DNA from: Cystobacter fuscus DSM 2262
GTDB taxonomy: Bacteria; Myxococcota; Myxococcia; Myxococcales; Myxococcaceae
Assembly (NCBI RefSeq): GCF_000335475.2
Contig: NZ_ANAH02000026.1
Location: 80,829 to 144,828, forward strand
Reading direction: 5' to 3'
DNA: 64,000 nucleotides
In this document: piece after piece, positions 8,417-16,275 of the stretch
How the letters are laid out: each line of letters begins with the position of its first letter
Position numbering within the stretch: position 1 is the stretch's first letter
Notes under the pieces: generated by a model
Told to the model about the DNA's origin: nothing
What the model saw: only the letters and a program-made list of their open reading frames with translations
Databases searched by the model: none
Translations under genes and position numbers: made by a program

Positions 8417-9493
8417 ATGTTCCAGCGTGCATGGATGAATGAAAGGCGGAAACGACGGACCATGGGAATCGTCGCCTTGGGGGCGCTCCTGGTTGTCGGC
8501 GGGGCGTCCATGGGGGATGCCTCGGCAACGACTTCAACGACGACCGCCCCATCCGCACCGTCGACGACCACGGCATCCAGTTCCGGGAACACGTTTCCTG
8601 ATCGTTGGAGTGTCGGTGCGCCGGGGGTCGGAACGTACAGCCAAACCGACGCCCATCTTCCGGTGCCGGCCGGCTACACGGAGATCTCACCACCCAACGG
8701 CGAATACGACCTCTATGACTGCGGATCCGTTGTACTCGACCACGTCTACATCCGCGGATTCATCTACCTCGGAACGAACTGCTCGGGCACGGTGACGATC
8801 AAGAACTCGATCATCGCGCCTCCCGCGGGTACCAACCAACGGAGCATCCTCAACAACTCGAACGGTGGACTCACGCTCAACATCATGGACACCACCATTC
8901 GTCCGGAACCCGTGCCGTTCGGCGGAACCAACGCCGCCCTCACGGATCACGCCACGAACGGATGCGCTCCGAACTGCTACATCAACATGAACCGTGTGGA
9001 CGTGGCGAACAGTGGTGGCATGTGTCTCTGCGGGGAGAACACCATCATTGAGAACAGCTGGTTGCACGACAACTACATCGCTCACCTGGCCGATCCATCG
9101 GAGGCTCACACGGGTGGTGTGTTCCCGTACGGCGGTAGCGGTCCGGTCACTATTCGGAACAACCGTCTTGAGCCGGGCTTCAATGCCGGGACCGGGCAAC
9201 CCGTGAACAACTACTGGCAGGCGATCACCGCGGTGCTGTTCACGCAGGGAACCGGTGGCACGGTGTTGCGCAACTACGTCGCCGAGGGCAACTTCATCTC
9301 TCTCGGGGCATTCGACGTGGGGGTCGAGAACGGTGAAGGCCTCGTCTTTCGCAACAACGTGTTCGGTCCGAACCACTGGGGAGAGACCACGACGTGTAGC
9401 ACGAGCTGCGGCGTCACCTACGCCGACTGGTCGGGCAACGTCAAGGGAGATATCAACGGCGTGAAGACTTCCGTGGTGGTGCCGCACCCGTAA
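8417..9493 (+). CDS. Secreted right-handed beta-helix protein
   Basis: 358 aa with an N-terminal membrane/secretion segment (MGIVALGALLVVGGASMGDA) and a Ser/Thr-rich linker (about 38-60). A beta-helix domain follows with rungs such as VLDHVYIRGFIYLGTNCSG, VTIKNSIIAPPAGTNQ, TIIENSWLHDNYIAHL and TIRNNRLEPGF. Several Cys pairs fit an extracellular protein. GGAGGGG precedes the ATG. The fold is shared by pectate and alginate lyases, but no catalytic set is certain. The Thr/Ser linker looks actinobacterial, so transfer is possible. It most likely acts on, or binds, a polysaccharide outside the cell. Confidence 0.75.
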   Translation: MFQRAWMNERRKRRTMGIVALGALLVVGGASMGDASATTSTTTAPSAPSTTTASSSGNTFPDRWSVGAPGVGTYSQTDAHLPVPAGYTEISPPNGEYDLYDCGSVVLDHVYIRGFIYLGTNCSGTVTIKNSIIAPPAGTNQRSILNNSNGGLTLNIMDTTIRPEPVPFGGTNAALTDHATNGCAPNCYINMNRVDVANSGGMCLCGENTIIENSWLHDNYIAHLADPSEAHTGGVFPYGGSGPVTIRNNRLEPGFNAGTGQPVNNYWQAITAVLFTQGTGGTVLRNYVAEGNFISLGAFDVGVENGEGLVFRNNVFGPNHWGETTTCSTSCGVTYADWSGNVKGDINGVKTSVVVPHP

Positions 9494-9529
9494 GGCTTGA
9501 GAACGGCGTATGCGTATAGGATGTCCTCA

Positions 9530-9601
9530 GCAGCTTCCTGAACGTCTTCAGGTAGTCCGGCCAGGCCACGAGCAGTCCCTCGGGATCGGCCACTTCCCCC
9601 G
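9530..9601 (-). pseudogene. Fragment of a HEAT-like lipoprotein gene
   Basis: 72 bases match 2856-2927, inside the HEAT-like lipoprotein gene, at 67 of 72 positions and in the same orientation. No other part of that gene is found alongside, so this is a remnant of a lost paralog or a captured piece. It lies in the gap between the beta-helix gene and the cysteine-rich gene. Confidence 0.7.
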
Positions 9602-9665
9602 CTGCATGAGGGCATCAGCGCCACGGATGAAGGCGGGAGACTTCGCCCTTCCCCGGGAGGCGCCA

Positions 9666-10568
9666 CTACGGCAGGGCCGAGGGAACGTCTGGTGTACAGA
9701 CCGTGGGGCCATCCGGAGGGCCCGTGCATTTGAATCCCTCGTCACACTCCGCGCGGCCATCGGGTGAACACCGCGCGAGGCATTGGTTGTCTTCACAGAC
9801 ACTGCCCTCGGGGCACGGAGGCGTTCCCTCGAGACCACAGGTCTGGGTGCACTGCATCCACACCTCCCGCGCGGGTTGAGGATAGGCACTCACCGAGCAG
9901 TACTGGCCGGGACCACAGGGCTCGGATTGACAGTTCCCTCCGTGGACCTTCGCGCAGATGGAACGCTGACCTCCCACGCCAATGCACCACTGCCCCTCGG
10001 GGCAGGCGCGTCCCTCGCAGGTAGGCTGGCAGGCCGCGCCCGCGCGGGCCTCTTCACAGAAGAACCCCTCGGGACAGGTGGACGGGTCGCCCGGCGTGCA
10101 AGGACGGCCACACCGTTCATGGCAGAGGAGTCCTCGCTCGCAGCCATACTCTGGATCCCGAGTCCAGGCGCGACACACCTCCCCTTCTTGCCTGAGGCCC
10201 ACCGCCGAGCAGGCCCGGATCAACTCCTGCCGTTGGCGCACCGGATATGTCTGGCAGGAGAAGCCCTCCGGACAATGCTTGTCGGTTACGCAGCGGCTGT
10301 CCACGCAGTATCGGGACTCCAGCGTCGGGGTGGAGAAGCAGCGCAGTCGGGGATCGCAATCGCCGTGGGTGCGGCACTCGCGGCCATAGGTCAGGGTGCC
10401 TTCCCGCTCCTCGGGCGGGAGCATGGGAACGAGCGCGAGCGTGGGAGTTCTTGACGCGCGCGAGGAATGGCTTCCGGGCAGCGAAGAGAAAAGCCACAGC
10501 AGAGGCAACGGCAGGAGGATGCCACCGAGGACCACGAGCCATGTCCTGAGCCGTCCATCCTCTCGCAC
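9666..10568 (-). CDS. Cysteine-rich membrane-anchored surface protein
   Basis: About 300 aa from a GTG start placed 1 base after the stop codon of a small upstream gene. One transmembrane segment (WLVVLGGILLPLPLLWLF) is followed by a Thr/Pro spacer and then many Cys-containing modules: C..H.DCDPRLRCF, DKHCPEGFSC, STCPEGFFC, RACPEGQWC, CGPGQYCS, PPCPEGSVC and AECDEGFKC. This resembles the 'C(P)xGxxC' repeats of myxobacterial surface proteins and probably forms a disulfide-rich extracellular rod. No enzymatic motif. Function unknown; adhesion or matrix binding is a guess. Confidence 0.7.
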   Translation of the reverse strand: MREDGRLRTWLVVLGGILLPLPLLWLFSSLPGSHSSRASRTPTLALVPMLPPEEREGTLTYGRECRTHGDCDPRLRCFSTPTLESRYCVDSRCVTDKHCPEGFSCQTYPVRQRQELIRACSAVGLRQEGEVCRAWTRDPEYGCERGLLCHERCGRPCTPGDPSTCPEGFFCEEARAGAACQPTCEGRACPEGQWCIGVGGQRSICAKVHGGNCQSEPCGPGQYCSVSAYPQPAREVWMQCTQTCGLEGTPPCPEGSVCEDNQCLARCSPDGRAECDEGFKCTGPPDGPTVCTPDVPSALP

Positions 10569-10569
10569 G

Positions 10570-10731
10570 TCAGGGCCCACACTCGGGATGGCAGACGTCC
10601 GGCGTCTTCTCCCGCCATCCGGCCTCGACATCCTTCGCCAATGCTCTGTCGATGCGGCCGCCCTTCCTCCACGTCTCGGGGCCTGCCGTACAGAGAGCGA
10701 CAAGAACCAGGAACGTCACTGAACGCCTCAT
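10570..10731 (-). CDS. Small exported protein, coupled upstream gene
   Basis: 53-aa frame MRRSVTFLVLVALCTAGPET... ending DVCHPECGP. The N-terminus is a textbook signal peptide (basic start, 13 hydrophobic residues). The mature part is about 33 residues with two cysteines. Its TGA is followed after one base by the GTG of the cysteine-rich protein, so the two genes are probably translated together. Not a known family. Support comes from the signal peptide and the junction spacing. Confidence 0.5.
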   Translation of the reverse strand: MRRSVTFLVLVALCTAGPETWRKGGRIDRALAKDVEAGWREKTPDVCHPECGP

Positions 10732-10761
10732 GTGTTCGAGCCTACCTGTTTTTTCCGCCCT

Positions 10762-10806
10762 GGGTGGGCCGCTTGGGCCCGCGTGTGCCCAGACGGGCTG
10801 CACGGC
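10762..10806 (+). repeat. Dispersed hairpin repeat, diverged copy C
   Basis: Resembles the core of the repeats at 72 and 2003 (GGGTGGGC, GGGCC, GCGTGTGCC, GGGCTGCA in the same order, roughly 80% by eye). It lies between the stop of the P450 gene and the start of the small exported protein gene. It is again at a gene 3' end, fitting a terminator-like role. Confidence 0.45.
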
Positions 10807-10829
10807 CCTTGGGAAATCCAACTGTCGTA

Positions 10830-12026
10830 CTAGACGCGCGAGCGGAGGGGGATGTAGCGGAGCGGCAGCGCGATGGGGCCCCGTGTCGTGAGCGCGCATT
10901 GGTATTGAAGGTCGTCCGAGACACGTTCGACCCGCTGGAAGCGCGCGAGCAGCGTCTCGAGAACGAGCCGACTCTCCATGCGAGCGAGCATCGCGCCGAC
11001 GCAGAAATGAGCGCCCTGGCCAAAAGCCAGGACGCCCTGCGTGTTGCGCTTCAGATCGAACCGATCCGGATCCGGGAACTTCCGCTCGTCCCGATTGGCC
11101 GAGCCCAGCATCGGGAACACCAGCGCGCCCGCGGGCAGGGTCACGCCCGCGAGCGTGGTCTCGGCGGACGTGAGCCGGGGAATGCCCTGGCCGGGACTCT
11201 CGTAGCGGAGCATCTCCTCGATGAACGGCGGAATCAGGGAGGGCTCGGCTTGCAAGCGCTCCATCATCTCGGGATGCGCGGCGAGGAAGACGAGCGAGTT
11301 GCCGAGGAGATTCGTCGTGGATTCCAGTCCGGCGATCAGCAGCAGGATGAGGAAGTCGGTGATCTCGGCGTCCGACAACCGTTGTCCCTCCACCTCCGCG
11401 CGGAGCAATTCGCTCACCGTGTCGTCCGTCGGCGTCCGACGCCGCGCCTCGATCACCTCTCGCACATACCCGGTCACCTTCGCGACGGTGCCCCGGACCC
11501 GCTCGGCGACCTCGGGGCTCGGAGGCGTGGGGGTGACCGAGATCAAGTCATCCGACCACTGCTTGAAATAGGGAAGGAGCTCCTCATCGAGCCCGAGGAT
11601 GTTGCTGATGGCGGACGCGGGCAGCGGCAGCGCCATTTTCTGAACGAAGTCAGCGCCCTCCACGAGCCCGTCCGCGAGCTTTTCGGCGGTGGCGCGCACG
11701 CGCGGTTCCATCCTGGCGATGGCGTCAGGTCCGAAGGCGCGGAAGACAAGGCCGCGCAGGCGTGTGTGCTGCGGCGGATCCGTGGCAATCATTGAATTGG
11801 CGATGGGATTGTAGCCGACCCAGGGCGGCTGCCACGCCGCCTTGAAGCCCCCCGAGGAGAAGAGGGAGTGATTCTTGAGCACGTAGAGCACGTCTTCGTA
11901 GCGAGTCACTGCCCAGATTCCATTGGGCTCGACCTGGCAGACCGGGCTCCGGCGCCGGAGCTCCGCGTAATGTGGATAGGGATTCGCCAGGAACTCGGGA
12001 TCCAACAGGTTGATGGAATGAGTCAC
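10830..12026 (-). CDS. Cytochrome P450
   Basis: 398-aa class I bacterial P450. The heme ligand is Cys342 in AFGQGAHFCVGAMLAR; the ExxR motif is EEMLR (271-274); the I-helix reads LLIAGLESTTNLLGN, with Glu-Ser-Thr rather than the more usual Glu/Asp-Thr at the oxygen-activation site. The GTG start is chosen because AAGGAG stands 7 bases before it and VTHSINLLDPEFLANPYP is a typical P450 N-terminus. Electrons would come from ferredoxin encoded elsewhere. The substrate is unknown, and no biosynthetic cluster surrounds it. Confidence 0.93.
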   Translation of the reverse strand: MTHSINLLDPEFLANPYPHYAELRRRSPVCQVEPNGIWAVTRYEDVLYVLKNHSLFSSGGFKAAWQPPWVGYNPIANSMIATDPPQHTRLRGLVFRAFGPDAIARMEPRVRATAEKLADGLVEGADFVQKMALPLPASAISNILGLDEELLPYFKQWSDDLISVTPTPPSPEVAERVRGTVAKVTGYVREVIEARRRTPTDDTVSELLRAEVEGQRLSDAEITDFLILLLIAGLESTTNLLGNSLVFLAAHPEMMERLQAEPSLIPPFIEEMLRYESPGQGIPRLTSAETTLAGVTLPAGALVFPMLGSANRDERKFPDPDRFDLKRNTQGVLAFGQGAHFCVGAMLARMESRLVLETLLARFQRVERVSDDLQYQCALTTRGPIALPLRYIPLRSRV

Positions 12027-12328
12027 GGTCTCTCCTTCGGGGGTGCGGTTTGCGAGCGCCCCCCAGACTCTAGGTGGAATGGGGACCCTGGTTGAAGGGG
12101 CGTGGCGTCCTCCAGCCAGGGTAGAGCTCGCCCCGGAGTTTGTCCGCGCGCGAGGGCACTGGCGATGCCTTCCGCCGCCCCCCCGGGCCGCCTCTGCCCG
12201 GGAGGAGCAGGCCCCGTGTGTCATCTGTTCAACCGTGTGTTACCTCGATGGCGATTGGCGTTTTTGTCACTTACGGAGCGTGCGGGTCCGTTATAACTTG
12301 GCTCTCCACCTTTGCGGGAGTTCCCATC
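12027..12328. other. Divergent promoter region, P450 and sugar dehydrogenase
   Basis: About 300 bp between divergent genes, with no gene I can support. A TATAAC (12292-12297) could serve as a -10 for the sugar dehydrogenase gene; a TTGTCA further upstream (12264-12269) is too far away (22 bases) to be its -35. The remainder is GC-rich with no obvious operator. Confidence 0.35.
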
Positions 12329-13486
12329 ATGCCATCTCTTCGTACATCATTGCTCTCCCTCGCCTTCCTCGCCGCCTGCGGCGACGCGACGAGCGCCGAC
12401 CCTCGCGACCTGGATTCCGACAGCCCGGAGAGCCTCCCCGAGGCGATCGCCGCGGGCTTCTCCATCACCGAGGTCGCGGATTTCAATTCGCCCTGGGCGA
12501 TGACCTTCCTGCCGGACGGCCGGATGCTGGTAACCGAGAAGGCGGGAACGCTCCACCTCGTCTCGGCGGACGGAACGCAGCGCAAGACCGTCACCGGCAC
12601 GCTCCCCGTGTCCAGCGCGGGTCAGGGCGGACTGCTGGACGTGGTGATCCATCCCCAGTTCGCGCAGAACCGGCTCGTCTACTTCAGCTACTCCGAGTCG
12701 CGCTCAACCGGCAAGGGCGTGGCGCTCGCGCGGGGCACCTTCACCGACGGCACCTCGCCCTCGCTGGCCAACGTGCAGGTCATCTTCCGGGCCACGCCGT
12801 ATGTGAGCGGAGATGGCCACTTCTCCGGCCGCATCGCCTTCTCTTCCGACGGCAAGCTGTTCTTCACCAACGGAGATCGGCAGAAGTTCGATCCCGCCCA
12901 GGACCCCACCGCCACGCTCGGCAAGGTGCTGCGCCTCAATGACGATGGCACCCCCGCCGCGGGCAACCCGCTGGCCGCCCGGGGCTTCCACCCCGCCGTC
13001 TGGTCCTATGGCCACCGCAACCTGCTCGGCCTCGCCTTCGACGCGAGCGGCAACCTGTGGGAGCAGGAGATGGGTCCCCAGGGCGGCGACGAGGTGAACC
13101 TCATCCAGCCCGGCCTCAACTACGGCTGGCCCAACGCCTCCAACGGCAGCCACTACGACGGCCGTGACATCCCCGACCACCGCGCGGGCGACGGCTACGA
13201 GGCTCCCAAGGTGTGGTGGAACCCCGTCATCTCGCCCGGCGGCTTGATGGTCTACTCGGGCAAGCTCTGGCCGGAGTGGAAGGGCGACCTGTTCATCGGC
13301 GGCCTGTCCAGCCAGTCGCTGGTGCGCGTCGACCTGAACGGCACCGCGGCGGCCAAGGGTAACCAGTGGAGCATGAACAGCCGCATCCGCGAGGTCGAGG
13401 AGGGTCCGGACGGCAGCATCTGGCTGCTCCAGGACGGCCAGAGCGGCTCCCAGGGCAAGCTCCTGCGGCTGCGTCCCGCCCCCTGA
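12329..13486 (+). CDS. PQQ-type soluble sugar dehydrogenase, lipoprotein
   Basis: 385 aa. The lipobox LAFLAAC directs it to the envelope. The body is the six-bladed glucose/sorbosone dehydrogenase fold: NSPWAMTFLPDGRMLVTE, VIHPQFAQNRLVYFSY, SGRIAFSSDGKLFFTNGD, WSYGHRNLLGLAFDA (PQQ-contacting His/Arg-Asn), EMGPQGGDEVNLIQPGLNYG and WNPVISPGG are all family blocks. It oxidises aldoses to lactones using PQQ and calcium. GGGAG precedes the ATG. This Asd/YliI-like class is about 370 aa, so the length fits. Confidence 0.92.
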   Translation: MPSLRTSLLSLAFLAACGDATSADPRDLDSDSPESLPEAIAAGFSITEVADFNSPWAMTFLPDGRMLVTEKAGTLHLVSADGTQRKTVTGTLPVSSAGQGGLLDVVIHPQFAQNRLVYFSYSESRSTGKGVALARGTFTDGTSPSLANVQVIFRATPYVSGDGHFSGRIAFSSDGKLFFTNGDRQKFDPAQDPTATLGKVLRLNDDGTPAAGNPLAARGFHPAVWSYGHRNLLGLAFDASGNLWEQEMGPQGGDEVNLIQPGLNYGWPNASNGSHYDGRDIPDHRAGDGYEAPKVWWNPVISPGGLMVYSGKLWPEWKGDLFIGGLSSQSLVRVDLNGTAAAKGNQWSMNSRIREVEEGPDGSIWLLQDGQSGSQGKLLRLRPAP

Positions 13487-13524
13487 GCCACCCGCGCTCC
13501 GCGGCGGAGGGCGGGGCTCGACTC

Positions 13525-13553
13525 GCACCTGGGTGATGGCCTCACCTGGGTGC
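13525..13553. terminator. Hairpin after the sugar dehydrogenase gene
   Basis: GCACC (13525-13529) pairs with GGTGC (13549-13553), and inside it GGTGA pairs with TCACC around a 5-base loop. There is no T-run, so Rho-independent action is uncertain. Confidence 0.4.
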
Positions 13554-13595
13554 GGAGTTCGGGACTGCACCCTCCGGCAATGTTAAGTTCATCAC

Positions 13596-14678
13596 ATGCC
13601 CCCTCCATTTCTGGTTCGCGGTCAGGATGTGAGTCAGCTTCTCCATGGATCCCTTCCCGCTCATGACTCGTTGTACTCGGTCATGTATTCGGCACGGGCG
13701 CCCCTGATGGAGACGCTCCGAACGCATTGGGACACGAATCACCAGGGTTCGACGCCCATGGGGGGAACCTACCGGCCCGCGCTCGCGGCGTTTTCGGCGC
13801 TGGAGGGATGGTGGGGAGCGTCCTATGGAGATCGGGAACTGGCGCGAGCCATGTTCGCCAGTCCTCGCGCGGCCGACATGGCGAACATCGTGGGTCATCC
13901 CACCGCCGACGCGTTCGCGGCCGCGTTCGAGGCCGCGCGGGACGAGGCCTTCTATGTCTTTGCCCAGCCCCTCTCCATCAACGTCCTCAACGGCTTTTCC
14001 TTCAAGGCGACCTATCTCCATCAGGACGTCGAGCGGCTCTTTACCCAGTTGCCGCACTTCCAGAACCCCAACGTCCTGCGCTTCCGCGTGATGGAGACGG
14101 CACGCATCATGCTCCGCCTCCTCTGGGGCAACATGAATGGACTGTGGCGCGGCGTCTACGAGAGGCGCACCCTGCTCACCACCCTGCTGCTGGGCATGAT
14201 GCACAACCGCCTGCTCCGCCAGCATTCCCACCAGGGAAGGCCGCTCTACAATCAAAGTGGCGTGGCCTTCACGCTGCTGACCTTCGCCTATGCACCCGCG
14301 CAGGCCTGGCGTGACAAACAAGCCCAGATGCCTCAGGGCTACGGCTTCAACGAGGACCAGTGGTACTACTTCTGGCGGATCTTCGGCTCACTCCTGGGTC
14401 TGCATTCACAGCTCATTCCGCACAACCACGATGAGGCCCAGGAGATGTGGTACCAGTTCTTCGCCAATGGCATCTGCCGGGGCAATCCCCACTCACTGGA
14501 TTACCGGCAGCCCGGCTTCAGCTCCCTCAACGTGGGCCTGAACAATGCCTTCAACGCCGCGAACAACGTGGCACCCGACAAGATGACGACCCTCGACCTG
14601 CTCTCCTTCTTCCCCTCCTGGCTGGTCACCCAGGTGAGGAACCACCCGCGGTGGAGGGAGTTCCGAAAGGGGCGGTAG
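13596..14678 (+). CDS. MpaB/rubber-oxygenase-like (DUF2236) protein
   Basis: 360-aa mostly helical protein without a signal peptide. FRVMETARIMLRLLWG, LYNQSGVAFTLLTFAYAP, WYYFWRIFGSLLGLHSQLIP and HNHDEAQEMWYQFFANG follow the block order of the DUF2236/MpaB oxygenase family, which includes latex-clearing proteins and uses a b-type heme. Several conserved histidines could ligate heme. The family match is by pattern, not search, so the enzymatic role is tentative. It follows the sugar dehydrogenase on the same strand after 110 bases and a hairpin, so it is probably a separate unit. Confidence 0.5.
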   Translation: MPPPFLVRGQDVSQLLHGSLPAHDSLYSVMYSARAPLMETLRTHWDTNHQGSTPMGGTYRPALAAFSALEGWWGASYGDRELARAMFASPRAADMANIVGHPTADAFAAAFEAARDEAFYVFAQPLSINVLNGFSFKATYLHQDVERLFTQLPHFQNPNVLRFRVMETARIMLRLLWGNMNGLWRGVYERRTLLTTLLLGMMHNRLLRQHSHQGRPLYNQSGVAFTLLTFAYAPAQAWRDKQAQMPQGYGFNEDQWYYFWRIFGSLLGLHSQLIPHNHDEAQEMWYQFFANGICRGNPHSLDYRQPGFSSLNVGLNNAFNAANNVAPDKMTTLDLLSFFPSWLVTQVRNHPRWREFRKGR

Positions 14679-14698
14679 GCCTCTCGCGGGAGTGGAGG

Positions 14699-15265
14699 TC
14701 AGGCGCACCTCATGCCATCGAAGAACATCGCGATCAGGCGCCGGATGCGGGCCGGGTCGCCCGGGGCGGCCAGGGCGACCGCGGTGACGATGCAGACGAC
14801 ATCGTCGAGCAGGACGTCGCGCTTGATGACGCGCTCTCGCTTCGCCCGGGCCAGCAGCCGCTCACCCTCCTGCGTTGTCGCGTGGCAGCCCGGCGTGCCG
14901 CTCCGCAGCACCACTCCAATCGAGGTGGCCAGCCCGCGGTAGAGGCCCGCCGAGGTGACGAGCTGCTCGATGTAGCTCGCCAGCGCTTCGGCCGCGTCGC
15001 CCTCCTCCCCTTCGCGTGACTGGCTCGCCCGCGCGATCTCCAGCAGACGCTCGTCGCACGCGGCCGCCAGCAGCGCCTCCCGCGAGGGGAAGTGCCGGTA
15101 GAGCGTGCCGATGCCGACCTTCGCGTGCCGGGCGATGTCCTCGAACGAGGCGTCGGCGCCACGCTCGGAGAAGACCTCGTGGGCGGCGGTCAGCAGCCGC
15201 GCCCGGTTGCGCGCGGCGTCGGCCCGCAGGGGGCGCTCTTCGGGACGTTTCTCCATCTCGTTCAT
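14699..15265 (-). CDS. TetR-family repressor
   Basis: 188 aa. The N-terminal helix-turn-helix (about 18-65) reads RLLTAAHEVFSERGADASFE and IARHAKVGIGTLYRHFPSRE, the standard TetR pattern; the C-terminal ligand domain is variable. AAGGGAG precedes either of two Met codons (MNEMEK). It diverges from an NmrA-type gene, and the 113-bp gap contains two near-identical dyad elements, so it very probably represses both itself and its neighbour until a small ligand binds. Confidence 0.93.
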   Translation of the reverse strand: MNEMEKRPEERPLRADAARNRARLLTAAHEVFSERGADASFEDIARHAKVGIGTLYRHFPSREALLAAACDERLLEIARASQSREGEEGDAAEALASYIEQLVTSAGLYRGLATSIGVVLRSGTPGCHATTQEGERLLARAKRERVIKRDVLLDDVVCIVTAVALAAPGDPARIRRLIAMFFDGMRCA

Positions 15266-15275
15266 CTCCCTTGCG

Positions 15276-15344
15276 AACCGGAGGCTACCTCCGTATTCAA
15301 TCGGAGCATTTTCCGGAGGGTTCCTCCGTATTTAACCGGAGTCA
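15276..15344. promoter_or_regulatory. Doubled TetR operator
   Basis: Two direct copies, 35 bases apart, of CCGGAGG-N3/4-CCTCCGTATT-N-AA-N-CGGAG. Each contains an inverted repeat (GGAGG/CCTCC) and a second one, CTCCG-N8-CGGAG (15289-15306 and 15324-15341). It sits between the divergent TetR and NmrA genes. The repeat is seen; binding by the adjacent TetR is inferred from position. Confidence 0.75.
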
Positions 15345-15378
15345 CCTTCCGTTCCTATCACTACACGAGGGAGCGACC

Positions 15379-16233
15379 ATGGCAGAGGCGAGAACGATCC
15401 TGGTTCTGGGGGCGACGGGGCAGCAGGGGGGCGCGACGGCGCGGGCGCTGGTGCGCGACGGCTGGCGGGTGCGAGCGCTGGTGCGCGATCCGGCGAGCCC
15501 GCGGGCGCGGGCGCTCGAGGGGGTGGAGCTGGTGGCGGGTGACATGGGCGATGCCGGCGCGCTCACCGCGGCGATGGCGGGGGCGTACGGCGTCTTCAGC
15601 GTCCAGCCCAGCTCGGGCCAGCCGCAGTACGGAGTCACGGATCAGGAAGAGGAGCGCCTTGGCATCGCCGTCGCCGACGCCGCCGGCCGAGCGGGCGTCG
15701 CGCACCTCGTCTACTCCTCGGTGGCGTGGCTGGGGCCGGACACGGGGGTCGGGCACTTCGAGAGCAAGTGGCGCATCGAGGAGCACATCCGGCGCAGCCG
15801 CCTGCCGGCGACCATCGTGCGGCCCGCGGCGTTCATGGAGTTGCTGCTCGAGCCCCACCTCGGGCTGACGCAGGGGCATTTCCATTTCTGCATGCGTCCC
15901 GAGCAGCCGCTCCAACTCATCGCCGTCGCCGACATTGGCCGGCTGGTCGCGCGCGTGTTCGCCGACCCCGCGCGCCACCTCGGCCAGACCCTCGAGCTGG
16001 TCGGTGATGAACTGACGGGCCCCGCCATCGCCTCCCTCTTCGGCCGCGCCCGCGGCATCGAGGCCAGCTACGCGCGCTTCCCGGCCGAGGTGCTGGCCGC
16101 CAACGACATGATGCGCCGCCTGACCGACTTCACCGACCGCGGAGGCATGACCAGTGGGGCCGACGTGGCGGCGCTCCGCCAGCTCGTGCCCGACCTGCTC
16201 ACCTTCGAGGCCTGGCTGCGGCAGACGGCGTGA
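15379..16233 (+). CDS. NmrA-family NAD(P)-binding oxidoreductase
   Basis: 284 aa with a Rossmann start TILVLGATGQQGGATARALV (glycines 11-18), then LVYSSVAWLG and FESKWRIEEHIRRSRLPATI. This is the NmrA/QOR2-like atypical SDR class, which senses or reduces with NADPH; the Tyr-Lys pair of classical SDRs is absent. GAGGGAG precedes the ATG. It is likely de-repressed with the TetR gene under redox or electrophile stress. Whether it is an enzyme or a sensor cannot be told from sequence. Confidence 0.9.
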   Translation: MAEARTILVLGATGQQGGATARALVRDGWRVRALVRDPASPRARALEGVELVAGDMGDAGALTAAMAGAYGVFSVQPSSGQPQYGVTDQEEERLGIAVADAAGRAGVAHLVYSSVAWLGPDTGVGHFESKWRIEEHIRRSRLPATIVRPAAFMELLLEPHLGLTQGHFHFCMRPEQPLQLIAVADIGRLVARVFADPARHLGQTLELVGDELTGPAIASLFGRARGIEASYARFPAEVLAANDMMRRLTDFTDRGGMTSGADVAALRQLVPDLLTFEAWLRQTA

Positions 16234-16251
16234 CGTCAGCTGCCGTCACGC
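16228..16251. terminator. Shared hairpin between convergent genes
   Basis: Perfect 8-bp stem GCGTGACG / CGTCACGC with an 8-base loop, overlapping the stop codon of the NmrA gene and facing the convergent GH16-like gene. No T-run on either side. Its position suggests bidirectional termination. Confidence 0.55.
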
Positions 16252-16275
16252 CCCCTCGGGCCCGCCGTGGTGCGC

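Noticed and set aside
8417..9493. Calling the beta-helix protein a pectate lyase
   Set aside because: No calcium or catalytic arginine motif could be placed; only the fold is supported.
2001..9520. An 11-base match, ATGCGTATAGG, at 2000-2010 and 9510-9520, both beside junctions
   Set aside because: In 64 kb hundreds of chance 11-base matches are expected (about n squared over 2 times 4 to the 11th), so it does not mark a site by itself.
12264..12297. TTGTCA/TATAAC as a sigma-70 promoter
   Set aside because: The spacer is 22 bases, too long; kept only as a possible -10.
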